The notes under the pieces: generated by a model | Told to the model about the DNA's origin: nothing | The model's input: only the letters and a program-made list of their open reading frames with translations | Databases searched by the model: none | Made by a program: the position numbers and the translations under genes | Part shown: one piece after another, positions 34,157-44,368 of the stretch | Layout: the number at the start of each line of letters is the position of its first letter | Position numbering within the stretch: position 1 is the first letter of the stretch | NCBI GenBank assembly: GCA_019095985.1 | Contig: CM032663.1 | Location: 41,055,474 to 41,119,473 of the forward strand | Length of the DNA: 64,000 bases | Origin: Streblospio benedicti | Taxonomy: Eukaryota; Annelida; Polychaeta; Spionida; Spionidae | Direction: 5' to 3'

Positions 34157-35309
34157 GATTGCTATGTATCAGTCATCTCATAGTTCTGAAAAATACACCA
34201 ATGACCAGTCGTCATTGCAGTGACCACCTGACCGGGCACTTGCTTCAGGGTGTGTGGATCTTTCTCGACCCTCTCAACCACAGACGACTTTGTGCCAAAC
34301 AAAACTTTCACGTTTGCCAAATCTTAGGCAAATGTTAGGCAACTATATGTATTTTCTGTGAAACATATCCTTTCATTCTTTTTATTATCCTTTGTATTAA
34401 TAGAAATATGGTCTGTTAGACAATTATGTAATTGTATCAATATCCAATAAAAAGTCAAGCCTTGAGGTATTGTTAATTATTTGAAAATTACTAGGCCTAT
34501 ATTTGTTGATCACACGCGAGCACAGATTATAGCCAACGGGGCAGTTTTTGCAAAGGTAATTAATTTTGATGACATCACAGTAGCATGCATGGCGATTTCA
34601 ACATGGCTATTGCATTGTCCACTGAAAACAGACTGCACCATATGCCAAACTTTATAAACAACGGCCCTTTATATATTTTCATTTATTGTTTATTATATTC
34701 ACAAAGTGCATTGCATACTGTGTCATGAACCAGACACTTTCTACAGAATACTCTATAACGTCAATACGTTTTTAACACAAAACTGTACGTGTGATTTTAT
34801 ATATGTTTAGAGAAAAATGCTGAAGATGTGAGAGTGCAGTAAAGACAACAAAGCTGATGAATAAAATATATTTTTATATTTTTTTTTATGGCCCAAAATG
34901 TGAAAGTTGCTGTTGGCTTCAAGTTCCATTCGTGGTCTGTGCCAGAGCAGAGTAGGAGTTATTGCAAATCAGAATAGGAGTTATGCAAATCAATCGTTCA
35001 TTTGAAGATCTTCCTTATTGTATAGTCTGACTCAGCAGTTCATGGCTACCGGTATGTGGTGCCTACTGCCTAGTTCAAGGAAGCATTATTAACTATAATA
35101 TGAAAATATTGTGGCAAAACTTAGGTGGAGCGCTATTGTGCTCAGCCGTAAGTCGACCATCCATCGAGTGATCCATGAACGATGTGTGAATGATGTGTGT
35201 GATGTGCTTTTGACTCAAACATGCCGACCTATGACCATGGATGTCCAGCCGGCTAAAATGTATAGCTTCCACGTCAGGCTCACATTCTACACCTGATGTA
35301 ACTGGGGTG
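34157..35309. other. Upstream region of the six-Cys gene; nothing definite
   Basis: AT-rich, without a clear TATA box near the start codon. No coding exon recognised. Confidence 0.35.
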
Positions 35310-36534
35310 TGTTGAGCCGCGTTTTGCAACTTTGCAAATTTTGCGTTGATGCATTTGCAACCGCAGCGCGTTTTGGCTGCAAAGGTAACCTGAAGATATT
35401 TTTCAATTTTCAACATACACACACACCGATATGCATTTGAGGGATCTTGCACATATTTCTTAACATAATCATTGTATGGGTGCTAATTAGCAAATGCACG
35501 ATTTAGCAAAACAATGATTTTACATGCTATGAATTACAGCCCTTTTTACACTCCGCATATGTTTTTAGCAATGCCGCTGGATCAACTTAGGATAATCACC
35601 CATATATGCAATTGTTTTCTTAAACTCGCCATGGGCGACTATTTTAATTTTCTATTTTTTAATTTGGAAATAAGATTTTGGGCTAGTAAGTATTGTCATC
35701 TGGCTCAATGCATGTATAATGTGATTATCGTATGGAACGCACGTCAAACTCTCCAATGAGTTCATGAAGCCCCAATAAAGTTGTGGGTATATCGCAACCT
35801 TTGTTGTTGTTCTGCATAGCAACAAAAGTCAAAAGTTACCCACAAATTGACGGCAAATTTTAAAAACAAGCTTTATGATCCCAATGAAGAGTTTGACGTG
35901 CATTCAATATGTGCAATCTAATTATACATGCATAGTGTTGATACATACCTATTAAACCAAATCCTAGTTCCACAAATTCAAATAATCAACAGAAAAACAT
36001 TTTAATTGACGGACTATGCCTCCATCTTGTTGGGGTAAGTCCAAAGTTTTTAACTGCTTTAGCGTGGTGAATGTGAGAACAATACCATTCATTGTAAATG
36101 ATGTGTACTCAGTTAAAATGAAGAACACAATTGCATATATGGGTGATAAGGTTAAATTTGATCCAAATGGCATTGCTAAATATATATGCTGAGTGTAAAA
36201 AGAGGCTGTGATGTGGGCTTTGGTATAGCATGTAAATGCATCTTCCTGCAAAATCAATGCATTTCTAATTATGTTAAACAAGTGTTCATATAAGGTGACA
36301 ATGTTAAGAAATATGTGCAACATCCCTCGAATGCATATGTGTGTGTGTTAGTAATGTGGAAAATATGAAAAAATATCTTCAGGTTACATTTTGCATTGGT
36401 GGTTGCAAAATGCGTTGTGGTTGCAAAACGTGGCTCCAGACCAGTTTTTTTTGTTGCAAAACGCCCAACAAAACGCGTTAACGCGAAATGCAACCCGGTT
36501 GCAAACGCGGCTGGTTACAAAACGCGGCTCAACA
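35310..36534. mobile_element. Fold-back DNA element with exact ends and 5-bp target duplication
   Basis: The left end TGTTGAGCCGCGTTTTGCAA and the right end TTACAAAACGCGGCTCAACA are inverted copies with one mismatch. GGGTG at 35305-35309 is repeated at 36535-36539 as the target-site duplication. The inverted arms extend 350-430 bp on each side (for example CCCATATATGCAATTG against CAATTGCATATATGGG), with a centre near 35.8 kb. Short GCAAAACGCG/TTTGCAACCG motifs repeat near both ends. No transposase is present, so it is non-autonomous. A 5-bp duplication fits few DNA transposon superfamilies (for example Transib), but these ends are not Transib-like. Confidence 0.9.
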
Positions 36535-37002
36535 GGGTGCTATTAGCAGACGTTTAAAAACAATGAATCACAAAAGGCGTAGGACGTACATGCAGGTGAT
36601 TGGAACTTCAAAGGTTACCGACTATTAATTTCCCATACACACCCCAGCGAAGCTTTGTCTAAACTTTTTTCCTATGGTACAAGTTCAAAGAAAGTAACCC
36701 CTAAACGAAATGCAATTTGCCACTTCACATGTTGAGCACCCAAAAAGGTGCACAGTTCTGGGACTGTAAATAACTGACCCGCTGTACACATAAGCGAATG
36801 CGCACAATGCATTCCTACGTGCTTTGGCCACCCCACCCCACTGTGACATTGATTTATCAAACAGTGCTAATATATATAAGTGATGTGCCTCTAGTTGTAC
36901 TGGGTGGCTTGGGCGTGTTGGGACGAAGCAAAATGTATGCCACCTTGGGTTGTTGAGTCAAACGAACTATTACTGATATGTGTGAATGTTCTGAAGCAAC
37001 TA

Positions 37003-37042
37003 GACACAACTAGACGCAACTAGACGCAACTAGACGCATCAC
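37003..37042. repeat. Short tandem repeat, 10-bp unit AACTAGACGC
   Basis: Four consecutive units, the first with a substitution (AACTAGACAC, AACTAGACGC, AACTAGACGC, then AACTAGACGC before ATCACATG). Confidence 0.85.
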
Positions 37043-37578
37043 ATGATATTTAACCAAAATGTGTTCGTCAGAGGTCTAGTGCGTATAGTATGCATGCTAT
37101 TGTGTCTGTAGTATATTAATAATGTAGTCTTACATTGTTGGAATGTCTTTTTCTATGCGCAAATATATAGTGTGTGTCTAATTATCGTTTACATCGGTAT
37201 ATGGCACTGGTATATGTCAATATGATGAAAGTGTGCTGCCCACTGTGCTAAAAATGCAAAATGATTATGGTGTAATTGGATTTAAACAGAAATAGATACC
37301 AGTCTATTTAAACACAGTCATCTTTTAAATACCATTTATTTCCAATAAGTACAAAAGTAAAGCAGTCGACAAAATATGTATTGTGCAACATAACCACGTT
37401 TGATATTTTAGTGACACAAAACGTATCCAAATATGATAATTCTATGTATATTGTACATAAGAACAATTCAACCAGCATAACCACTCTGTACTATAGTGGC
37501 AAGAGCCTTTTACTTAAACACCTTTCAAATATAGACAGTCAGTATGAAAATATACGTTCAATGAAGGCACCGTCCACT

Positions 37579-37751
37579 TTACTTCCATCTCCCGCTGTAG
37601 CCGCGAAATCTGCTCCCATACCCTCCTCTTCCTCGGCCAAAGCGTCGGCCATAGCCGCCTCCCAGGGAGATGGTCTTGACAATGTAGGTTGGTGAGGTCG
37701 TGGTGTTGAAGCAGCACAGCGCCAGGTTCTCACAGTTAAAGCGCAACACGC
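37579..37751 (-). CDS. Single-module six-Cys secreted protein, exon 3 (end of module, Gly/Arg tail)
   Basis: Acceptor TTTTCAG, phase 1 in, stop TAA at 37581-37579. It encodes GVLRFNCENLALCCFNTTT, cysteines 4-6 of the module (spacing C-x5-CC), then SPTYIVKTISLGG. The end is strongly Gly/Arg/Tyr-rich (YGRRFGRGRGGYGSRFRGYS, GRWK) and very basic. The tail resembles Gly-rich matrix or RNA-binding low-complexity sequence; with a signal peptide, an extracellular role is more likely. Confidence 0.88.
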
Positions 37752-37819
37752 CTGAAAAGAGGCGCATTTACCCCATGTTATGTTACATTTCTTATACTGA
37801 CGGCATGAGGCAGAAAACT

Positions 37820-38070
37820 CACATCAATGGATGGCCGCCGTACGGCTGCCGTACGGCGAACACAAACCCACAGTATTATATTTACCGTGCGGCTGCTATA
37901 CGCCTCTAGAATTAGCACACCTGAATTCTTTAGAAAACGTGATTTGCCCAAGACTCTTTTTGATACCAATGCGTCAGTATGGGTTTTGCCCAATAGAAAA
38001 GTCATCAAAGTGATCATCACGACTGCATACGAAACCTTACGGCGCCATACGGCGCCATACGGCTCGATTG
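37820..38070. repeat. Cluster of TACGGC/GCCGTA motifs in intron 2
   Basis: CGCCGTACGGCTGCCGTACG at 37832-37851 and GGCGCCATACGGCGCCATAC at 38041-38060 bracket about 0.2 kb. GCCGTACG appears again near 38211. This could be the ends of a small inverted-repeat element or a motif array. Not classified. Confidence 0.4.
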
Positions 38071-38406
38071 TATCAATCCCCCCCCCCACACACACACAGG
38101 CGAAATCTGCCGCATGGCAGCTGTCCGCTGAAGTAGGCCTTAGGCCTACGGCATTTCACTGTGAGTTTAACCCCATGTAACAATGCATTGGAGCAATCGG
38201 TACGGGAGCTGCCGTACGTCCTATGGGTTATGCCCCTACCAGTGTCGTCGTCGGCGTCAGCGTCGATGCAGTGTCATCTTTTGATCTAGCTGCACCCCCA
38301 ACCCTGTCAATCCCAGCTTCGGAACACACCAATACACTCAGGCGTCGTCATTCACTATCATTAAACCGCATGCGAGCAGACGGAAATCCCCGTTACGTGC
38401 ACGTAC

Positions 38407-38568
38407 CGACGCATGACGTGGTGGCGGTGACGCAAGACCCGCCGCGTAGAGCACACAGCAGCGTGCGGTTGACCGTCGTCAAGCCGTGTCCGCCGTAACC
38501 ACCGAAGCCTCCGAAGCCTCCGAAGTTGCTGCCGTACCCTAAGCCGCTGAACAAACTGCCATGCGCCG
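38407..38568 (-). CDS. Single-module six-Cys protein, exon 2 (Gly/Phe repeats, start of module)
   Basis: 162 bp, phase 1 at both ends. It encodes AAHGSLFSGLGYGSNF and GGFGGFGGYGGHGLTT, then VNRTLLCALRGGSCVTATTS and CVG. CALRGGSC keeps the C-x3-GG-x-C turn, and CVTATTSC the second loop. Gly/Phe/Tyr repeats suggest a structural or matrix protein. It is GC-rich, as in exon 2 of the neighbouring gene. Confidence 0.9.
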
Positions 38569-39091
38569 CTGAAGTGAAAACAGGGGAGTGGGGGTGAAGT
38601 TGTGGAAGATCGTCTTTTCAAACTTCGGGGTGACACTGTATTAAAAAAATAAATAAATAAAAATAAATAAAGAAAAAAGTATGAAGTCTGTTATGTTCTG
38701 TAAATGAATTTAAAACTCTCTGTGATAAGAATGGGGTTGAGATTTGGGTTCACGTCAAATACGCGTATGAGATGCGAGTGTGCCAAGTGTGCCAAGTGCG
38801 CATAATGTTGTAAGATTGCATACCATAAAGACACTTGAAAAAGGTGGTTAGACTCTGATGATATTCCACGTTTTTAGTATATTTTCATATAAAAAACAAG
38901 CAAACAAAAATCACCACCACTTTAATCAGTTTAGAGTAATGTATCTGTATTGTAAATTGAACATAGTCCTTTTTACTTATTGAATTGGGCTTTTTTAAAT
39001 GATAATTGAACACTATATATAACTACGAATGTAGTTTACTCCTGAAAAAAAATCACGATTATGACTGTGTGATATGTATCTCCTCTCTCAC

Positions 39092-39149
39092 CAACTTGAT
39101 AAGCTACGCAGCCTGCAACAATGGCAAATACTGTCCACTTCAACACCAT
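39092..39149 (-). CDS. Single-module six-Cys protein, exon 1 (signal peptide)
   Basis: ATG at 39149-39147 opens MVLKWTVFAIVAGCVAYQV and ends at GTTG|GTGAGA in phase 1, which is the phase needed by exon 2. A Lys, a hydrophobic core and small residues make a good signal peptide. The whole gene is then 393 bp, 130 residues. It has the same exon plan as its neighbour at 30.5-34.2 kb (signal exon, first half-module exon, second half-module exon), so the two are tandem paralogues. Confidence 0.8.
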
Positions 39150-39428
39150 TGTTGTTGTCCTAAAGTATTATCTCCTTTGAATATATTATCCTTTTGGAAC
39201 TGTTGCTATATTGGTTCCTTTTTTTATATGTGTGTTTGTTTTCTATATAATTCACTTAATTACATTCAGCATTAACGACCGTATAGCAGCAAACGCTGAG
39301 TTTTATGGGACTGTTCTTCAGAATTGAAGCCTTGAAGGCCGAATGGCATCCATTTTAATCCGGACAATTGTTTTAATCACACCCCAGGGCATTGCAGGTT
39401 ATATGTGTAATAATACCATATGTTTCAG

Positions 39429-39740
39429 TGATGGCAGGAGCCACTGGCACTGCAAGCTCTAAACTTGACCCTCCAAACTTTAACACTGTGGAATTCCCTC
39501 ACACACCCATGCATGATAGGCCTACCACAACAATACATGTCACCCTGACCATTGTTACTGGTGTGTTTTTACACTTTAAAAAATGTCTCCTAGTTTGATT
39601 TTTATTACTGTTAATTCCGAAGGTTGCATTTTCTCCTAGATTGGCAGATGATGTTTTACACACACAAACAGGCGACTGTAAAACACACGTGGAAAAACTA
39701 TGCAATGAAGTTGTTACTGATGAATGAAATGGAATTATGA
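39429..39740 (+). other. Possible two-exon coding segment, unidentified
   Basis: Segment 39429-39560 lies between TGTTTCAG and ACTG|GTGTGT and reads MAGATGTASSKLDPPNFN, then TVEFPHTPMHDRPTTT. A second segment, 39640-39740 after TCTCCTAG, continues in phase as DWQMMFYTHKQATVKHTWKN and ends at a TGA. KHTWKNYA faintly recalls a GH47 mannosidase segment, but the rest does not match. It could be chance. Confidence 0.2.
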
Positions 39741-39956
39741 TGACTGTTATGTGTTCTAAAAGTGACGTTTATCTACTGACCAATACTGCACATAGTCGCA
39801 CATACATCAACTCAGAATTTACTTAGACAGCTGCCTCGTACATGGTGGTGTGGCTTTCAAAAACACTCCCCTCTTCAATGTGTAGCCATGCTAGAGTCTC
39901 GTGGATTAGGGGAATTTACTTCACGGTGACTTCTAATCATAGCATCTCACTTTATC

Positions 39957-39957
<1 letters not shown>

Positions 39958-39987
<30 letters not shown>
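39958..39987. repeat. Poly-T run
   Basis: About 28 consecutive T. It could be the tail of a minus-strand retroposed sequence; no body was recognised. Confidence 0.9.
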
Positions 39988-39993
<6 letters not shown>

Positions 39994-40647
39994 AGCTTCC
40001 TGGAAAGCTCTGGCACTGTCCTTTTCTTCAAAGCACTGGAAAGTATTGGTACCAATGGTAACTTTACCAGTAAAACTTAAACCATACAAGAATAAAAGTT
40101 TTAAAACAGAACGAAGAATGGCAGCAGTCAATGTTTAATACTCTGATGTTATCAATAAAGTATCAGTAATAAAACACTTGGCATAGTTGACATTGATATA
40201 TATACTTAGAACCGTGTAGATCTATTGTTGTGTAAGAGGCATTTTATTTCATATATATTAAAAGCATTTTATGCGTTGGCTCTTGAATTTTATAATATGT
40301 TTAGTATTTTTCTTGGCTTTATCGTTACCGTGGTAGGCGTGGTTGTCTTGAAGACTATGCGCAGTTATTGAGTAAACTGTGTATTGTTCGGTGTTGCTTC
40401 ATTGGATATACTAGTAAAACATTTGTAATTGAGACAATTGTGATCAACTTATCGTGGATCATTGCTGATGACTAATCATTGACTATTCTCCATGGTCTGA
40501 GCGTCAATTTAATAAGCACGTGACGAATGACACCAATGGTACCGCCAGCATATTCTCATGGAAGCTGAAGTAGCTGGTAGCTTTTGCAGGTTAACGTATA
40601 CCACCAGTGACCACGGGAAATGAAACATCTAGATATAAAAACCCGTG

Positions 40648-40932
40648 ATGATCGAGTGGAAATTATTAAAAAAACATCGTGTCTGCTCTACCACCCTATT
40701 GGTTCTTCTGTTAGGTGCAGCAAGTGTTGGAATTCTACATCGCTTGCACCTGCAAGTTACTCACGTTGGGCCTAGTGTACGTGAGGTTCACAAAAACGAC
40801 CTGGCCATCCAAGATGGCCATGTGGTATGGCGTAAATGTGGTAGGGAATTCGAACAGAATCCAAGAATCAAAGTTCAGTATGAAAAAGTGAAGCAACAGT
40901 CCCCTTATGATGGGTCAAAAGGAAAGTATAAG
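40648..40932 (+). CDS. GT62 glycosyltransferase, exon 1 (membrane anchor and stem)
   Basis: The ATG at 40648 opens MIEWKLLKKHRVCSTTLLVL then LLGAASVGILHRLHL: a basic N-terminus and one hydrophobic helix, the plan of a type II Golgi enzyme. A stem follows (DGHVVWRKCGREFEQNPRI). The donor TATAAG|GTGAGA is in phase 0. GATATAAAA lies 12 bp before the ATG, too close to serve as a TATA box for this start. The GT62 domain follows on the next exons. The whole gene encodes about 322 residues. Confidence 0.85.
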
Positions 40933-41111
40933 GTGAGAAGGCACATGCATAAACTCTATCAGTTTGGGGGAGGGGGTAGAAACCCCAGTAGATGAAACAT
41001 TACATTTTAAATTCCATTATCTATTCATAAGCACTTTTAAAAAAATCATGTACTCTAGAAAAATGAAATTTCTATTAGTTCCAAGTGACATTTTATCTAT
41101 GGCTGACACAG

Positions 41112-41241
41112 GATCGTGTGGTGATTCTCACACCCATATCGAACGCGGGTTCGTGGATCCACCAGTACTTCCGTGTCATCTGTTCGCTCAACTATCCACA
41201 TCACCTCATTTCTGTTGTTCTTGGTGAAGATTCCAGTACTG
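41112..41241 (+). CDS. GT62 glycosyltransferase, exon 2 (start of catalytic domain)
   Basis: 130 bp, phase 0 in and phase 1 out. It encodes DRVVILTPISNAGSWIHQYF then RVICSLNYPHHLISVVLGED. This is the first Rossmann strand and helix of the Anp1/Mnn9/Van1 (GT62) domain, whose fungal members read ILTPVxNAxxYLxxYF and LxYPxxLISLGFLxxD. In yeast these enzymes extend the alpha-1,6-mannose backbone of N-glycans in the Golgi. Confidence 0.9.
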
Positions 41242-41276
41242 GTGAGGACTAAAATCAGATAGTAATTACATCTGTG

Positions 41277-41760
41277 AGGGATCGTTCACTAATGACGTCA
41301 CCTCATTGTTTGCCTTTTTATCCCATCCCCCTGTCACCTTTCGTTTGCAGCAACCCTCCTGTTAAGTGGTATCATTTTTGGCTCAATCCCCCCCCCCCCC
41401 ACACACACACATATGGTTTCAGAATGACATTTAACATTGATTTGACTGTGCCATTATATAAGTGCATTGAATATATATGTCCATAATTCAGACATAATCT
41501 TTTATGCATTGAGGACAATAGCAAACATGGCAATGTGATTTCAACTAGTAGATATATTAAAACTCACTTAACATGTCAGAAAGTAAGTTCAAATACTGTT
41601 AAGTAACTAAAACTTTTTTTCTCTCAAAAGGTGATATCACCCAAGTGCTAGACCCCCACCCCCACCCCACCCCACCCGGTCAACTTTCGACTTCTTTCGC
41701 AACACCCCCACCCCCACCCCCCGGGCCCCTGCCGGGTGACGTCATTTGTGCACGATCCCT
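41277..41760. mobile_element. MITE with 26-bp terminal inverted repeats
   Basis: The left end (41277-41302, starting AGGGATCGTTCAC and ending AATGACGTCACC) and the right end (41735-41760) are inverted copies with 2 mismatches in 26. 484 bp, no transposase, C-rich run inside (41645-41722). No certain target duplication. It lies in intron 2 of the GT62 gene. Confidence 0.85.
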
Positions 41761-42399
41761 AAACATTTTCTACTTGATATTGAGAGTAAGATATACCGAC
41801 ACGTAATTTAAATGTATATGACATGAAGTCCCTTTGTTGGACGATTAGGGGTAATGTATCACCAAGTGAAATGGGGCACTTCAGTACAATACAAACATGA
41901 AGACTTTGCAATCGCGCTATTTGTTGTCTCATTCTAGATGCGAAGTTTGATTATGTCACTGACTATTTTAAGTAACTATATTGTTCAACATTTTTGCCAA
42001 GATATACACGAGTAATCATATGCTATTTTATTCTCCTTCATCCATTACCAACCCCGACTCCTCGTCTACACCTCCAAGTGTATGATGGAGCAATGGATTA
42101 TATCTCCGTAAATTTTAGATCCAAGTTTTGAAATAGCCAAGATACTGGCTATGAAACTGGAAAGGTGTTTTCAACGTGTTGAAGTTCATCATTTTCAACG
42201 TGTATTGACAGGTGAGTAATTATCTCAATCCCATAAAAGTGAATTAGTCAAGCAAGTTCAATATGACTGAGGAAAGTGAGATAAAGTGAAAAACGCAAAC
42301 AATTATGCTACAGGTTCCACAATGTTGAAAATCAACTACGTCATAAACAAAATATTGTGAGCAGGTCCTTCCATCGCCATGCATGCACTATTATAATGC

Positions 42400-42550
42400 A
42401 TGGGCCCCAGCATCATGGGGTGGGGTGGGGTATGTATACTACTATGCTTTACAAACACTATACACACAGATTACTACATTAATATTACTAGTAATATTAG
42501 TAGTAAGCTGTATGGTCTAGTGTTTGTAAAGCATATTAGTATGCATACTC
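42400..42550. mobile_element. Hairpin MITE related to the 15.8 kb fragment
   Basis: GTATGTATACTACTATGCTT then TACAAACACTA (42430-42460) is inverted at about 42518-42549. GGGCCCCAGCATCATGGGG precedes it, as at 15.83 kb. About 55 bp of AT-rich loop. Non-coding. Confidence 0.7.
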
Positions 42551-42584
42551 TTCTACCCTAGGGTCTAGAGGGGGGGGGGGTCCT

Positions 42585-42890
42585 GATTCCACTTACCACT
42601 TAAATTTTAGCTCATTTCCCACTTACCACTTAAATTTTAGCTTATTTCTCACTTCCCATGCGTACTTTTAATGAACATTTTGTGCGTTTTTACAAAAAAA
42701 TACATCATTTTATAACGACCAATTTTAAAGTGGTATAAATTTACGTGCATGACCCCTACTCCCGCATTTTCTTTTGGTAATTTTCCCACTTCCCACTTAA
42801 TTGTCCAAATTCCCACTAACCACTTAATTTCTGCCAATTTCCCACATCCCACTTAATTTTGAGGCAATTTCCCACTAACCACTTAAAGGG
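42585..42890. repeat. Degenerate minisatellite, TTTCCCACTTxCCACTTAAT
   Basis: At least six imperfect units of roughly 30-40 bp carrying TTTCCCACT and CCACTTAAxTTT. An unrelated stretch (42660-42775) interrupts them. It lies in GT62 intron 2. Confidence 0.8.
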
Positions 42891-43098
42891 CATCGGCACC
42901 CTCCTACCCCCTCTCGTAATGCAGGAGCCATGCACTAATGCAACAAATGTGCCTGTATACAATTTCAAGAAACTACCACCGCAGACAGACCTTTACCTAT
43001 TAAAAAATACATTTTAAATACGATTCTCCATCCAACACAACCACATTGTATATGAGCACCCACTGTAAACTAAACCTTGCCTCTCGTGTCTGGTTCAG

Positions 43099-43193
43099 GC
43101 GCACCACGTGACCGGCACGAACCCACCTGGCAGCGCAAGCGTCGAGCGCACATGGCGGCCGCTAGAAATGAGCTTCTTAGTCGAGGTTTACGG
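43099..43193 (+). CDS. GT62 glycosyltransferase, exon 3
   Basis: 95 bp, phase 1 in and phase 0 out, acceptor GGTTCAG and donor CGG|GTCAGT. It encodes GAPRDRHEPTWQRKRRAHMA and AARNELLSRGLR. The RRxxLARARNxLL helix is a GT62 hallmark and is clearly kept as RRAHMAAARNELL. Confidence 0.88.
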
Positions 43194-43694
43194 GTCAGTC
43201 ATCATGGACCGCACGAACGCAAGCACACATGCATGCATGCATTTACGTACATGTTATACTGGCTTTTTTTTATACTCTGATTGATTTCTTCTCATGATCA
43301 CGGGCAGATCCAGGTTTCCGGATAGGGTGTGCACAACTGAGGGATTTCATGGGTTTTGTATGTCTCCTGGGTCGTGGAGACAAAATCTCCATGAAAATGA
43401 TGGTTTTATTAATTTTGTTTCGTTTATTTTAAACTTCACTTTGTTTCTTTCTTTTCTATTTTTGTGGGGGCGAGGGTGGGGGACTTGGATTGGGGTGGCA
43501 AAGTAGTTAATTCAGTGTTCTCCTATTCTTGGTATTGTTAAAAGATGTTAACACTCATCAAATCCACCCCCTAACCATCCCAATTTACATTAGTGGTAGG
43601 TAAGTAATAAGACCCAGATATTTTGACTATTGACTGTTGATATTGTGCGAGATATAAGTAGACTTGCATTACTGACTACCCTTATTGTGTTTAG

Positions 43695-43823
43695 GGTGAA
43701 GATTGGGTGCTATGGGTGGACAGCGACGTCCACTACTTGCCTGCTGATATCATCCAGCACCTCATGTCGTCTGGAGCAGATGTCACTGCACCTTCCTGCA
43801 TGAAATCAAGTCCCGACGGAACA
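43695..43823 (+). CDS. GT62 glycosyltransferase, exon 4 (DxD motif)
   Basis: 129 bp, phase 0 at both ends. It encodes GEDWVLWVDSDVHYLPADII then QHLMSSGADVTAPSC. DSD is the metal- and nucleotide-sugar-binding DxD motif (fungal WVLWxDVDVVEYP). The donor is GGAACA|GTATGT. Confidence 0.95.
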
Positions 43824-44038
43824 GTATGTGAATTTGTGCACTTCTCACAGCGAATAATAATCTATATTTGCCCCCACGTGAATGTATTGGTATTGGATTT
43901 ACACTAACCTCGACAATATCTTCTACATCTTTAACATTGCATGATACACATCTCATTTAACGTGTAGGAAATCAAAAGGTAGACTGCAGCGGTATAAAAC
44001 TATTTATACATGTATATATTCGTTTAAAAACATTGCAG

Positions 44039-44368
44039 ACGACAGTGTATGACCTCAACTCCTGGCAAGAGACTCCTGAGTCCAAGGCCTACCTGGCTGG
44101 CAAACCAGTGGACTTCCTCATGGTGGAGGGATATCAGACGACACAGCGCCGCTACCTTCCTCACATCAGGGACGAAGGTCTAACTGTGCCATTGGACGGC
44201 GTGGGCGGGTGCACGCTGCTCGTTCGGGCAAGCAGTCATAGAGAAGGTCTCGTGTTCCCCACCTTTGTGTTCGACCACCACATAGAAACTGAGGGGCTTG
44301 CACGTATGGCAAAGTTCATGAACTTTACCGTGAAAGGATTGCCGTTTGTTTTTGTTTTTCACTCCTGA
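44039..44368 (+). CDS. GT62 glycosyltransferase, last exon
   Basis: Acceptor CATTGCAG, phase 0 in, TGA at 44366-44368. It encodes TTVYDLNSWQETPES, then GYQTTQRRYLPHI, LDGVGGCTLLVRASSHREGL, FPTFVFDHHIETEGL and MAKFMNFTVKGLPFVFVFH. LDGVGG, HREGLVFP, and H-IETEG are conserved GT62 blocks in order. The C-terminus is short, without the extension seen in some fungal members. All expected domain blocks are present, so the gene looks functional. Confidence 0.95.
   Translation, partial: TTVYDLNSWQETPESKAYLAGKPVDFLMVEGYQTTQRRYLPHIRDEGLTVPLDGVGGCTLLVRASSHREGLVFPTFVFDHHIETEGLARMAKFMNFTVKGLPFVFVFHS

Noticed and set aside
36990-37045. CRISPR-like array
   Set aside because: The units are contiguous 10-mers without spacers in a eukaryotic genome; a simple tandem repeat.
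37539-38636. Several alternative frames over the Gly-rich exons (Ala/Arg-rich or Ser-rich peptides)
   Set aside because: They are shadows of the GC-rich exons of the smaller six-Cys gene in other frames.
40633-40640. TATA-like ATATAAAA just before the GT62 start codon
   Set aside because: It lies only about 12 bp before the ATG, too close for a promoter of this transcript.
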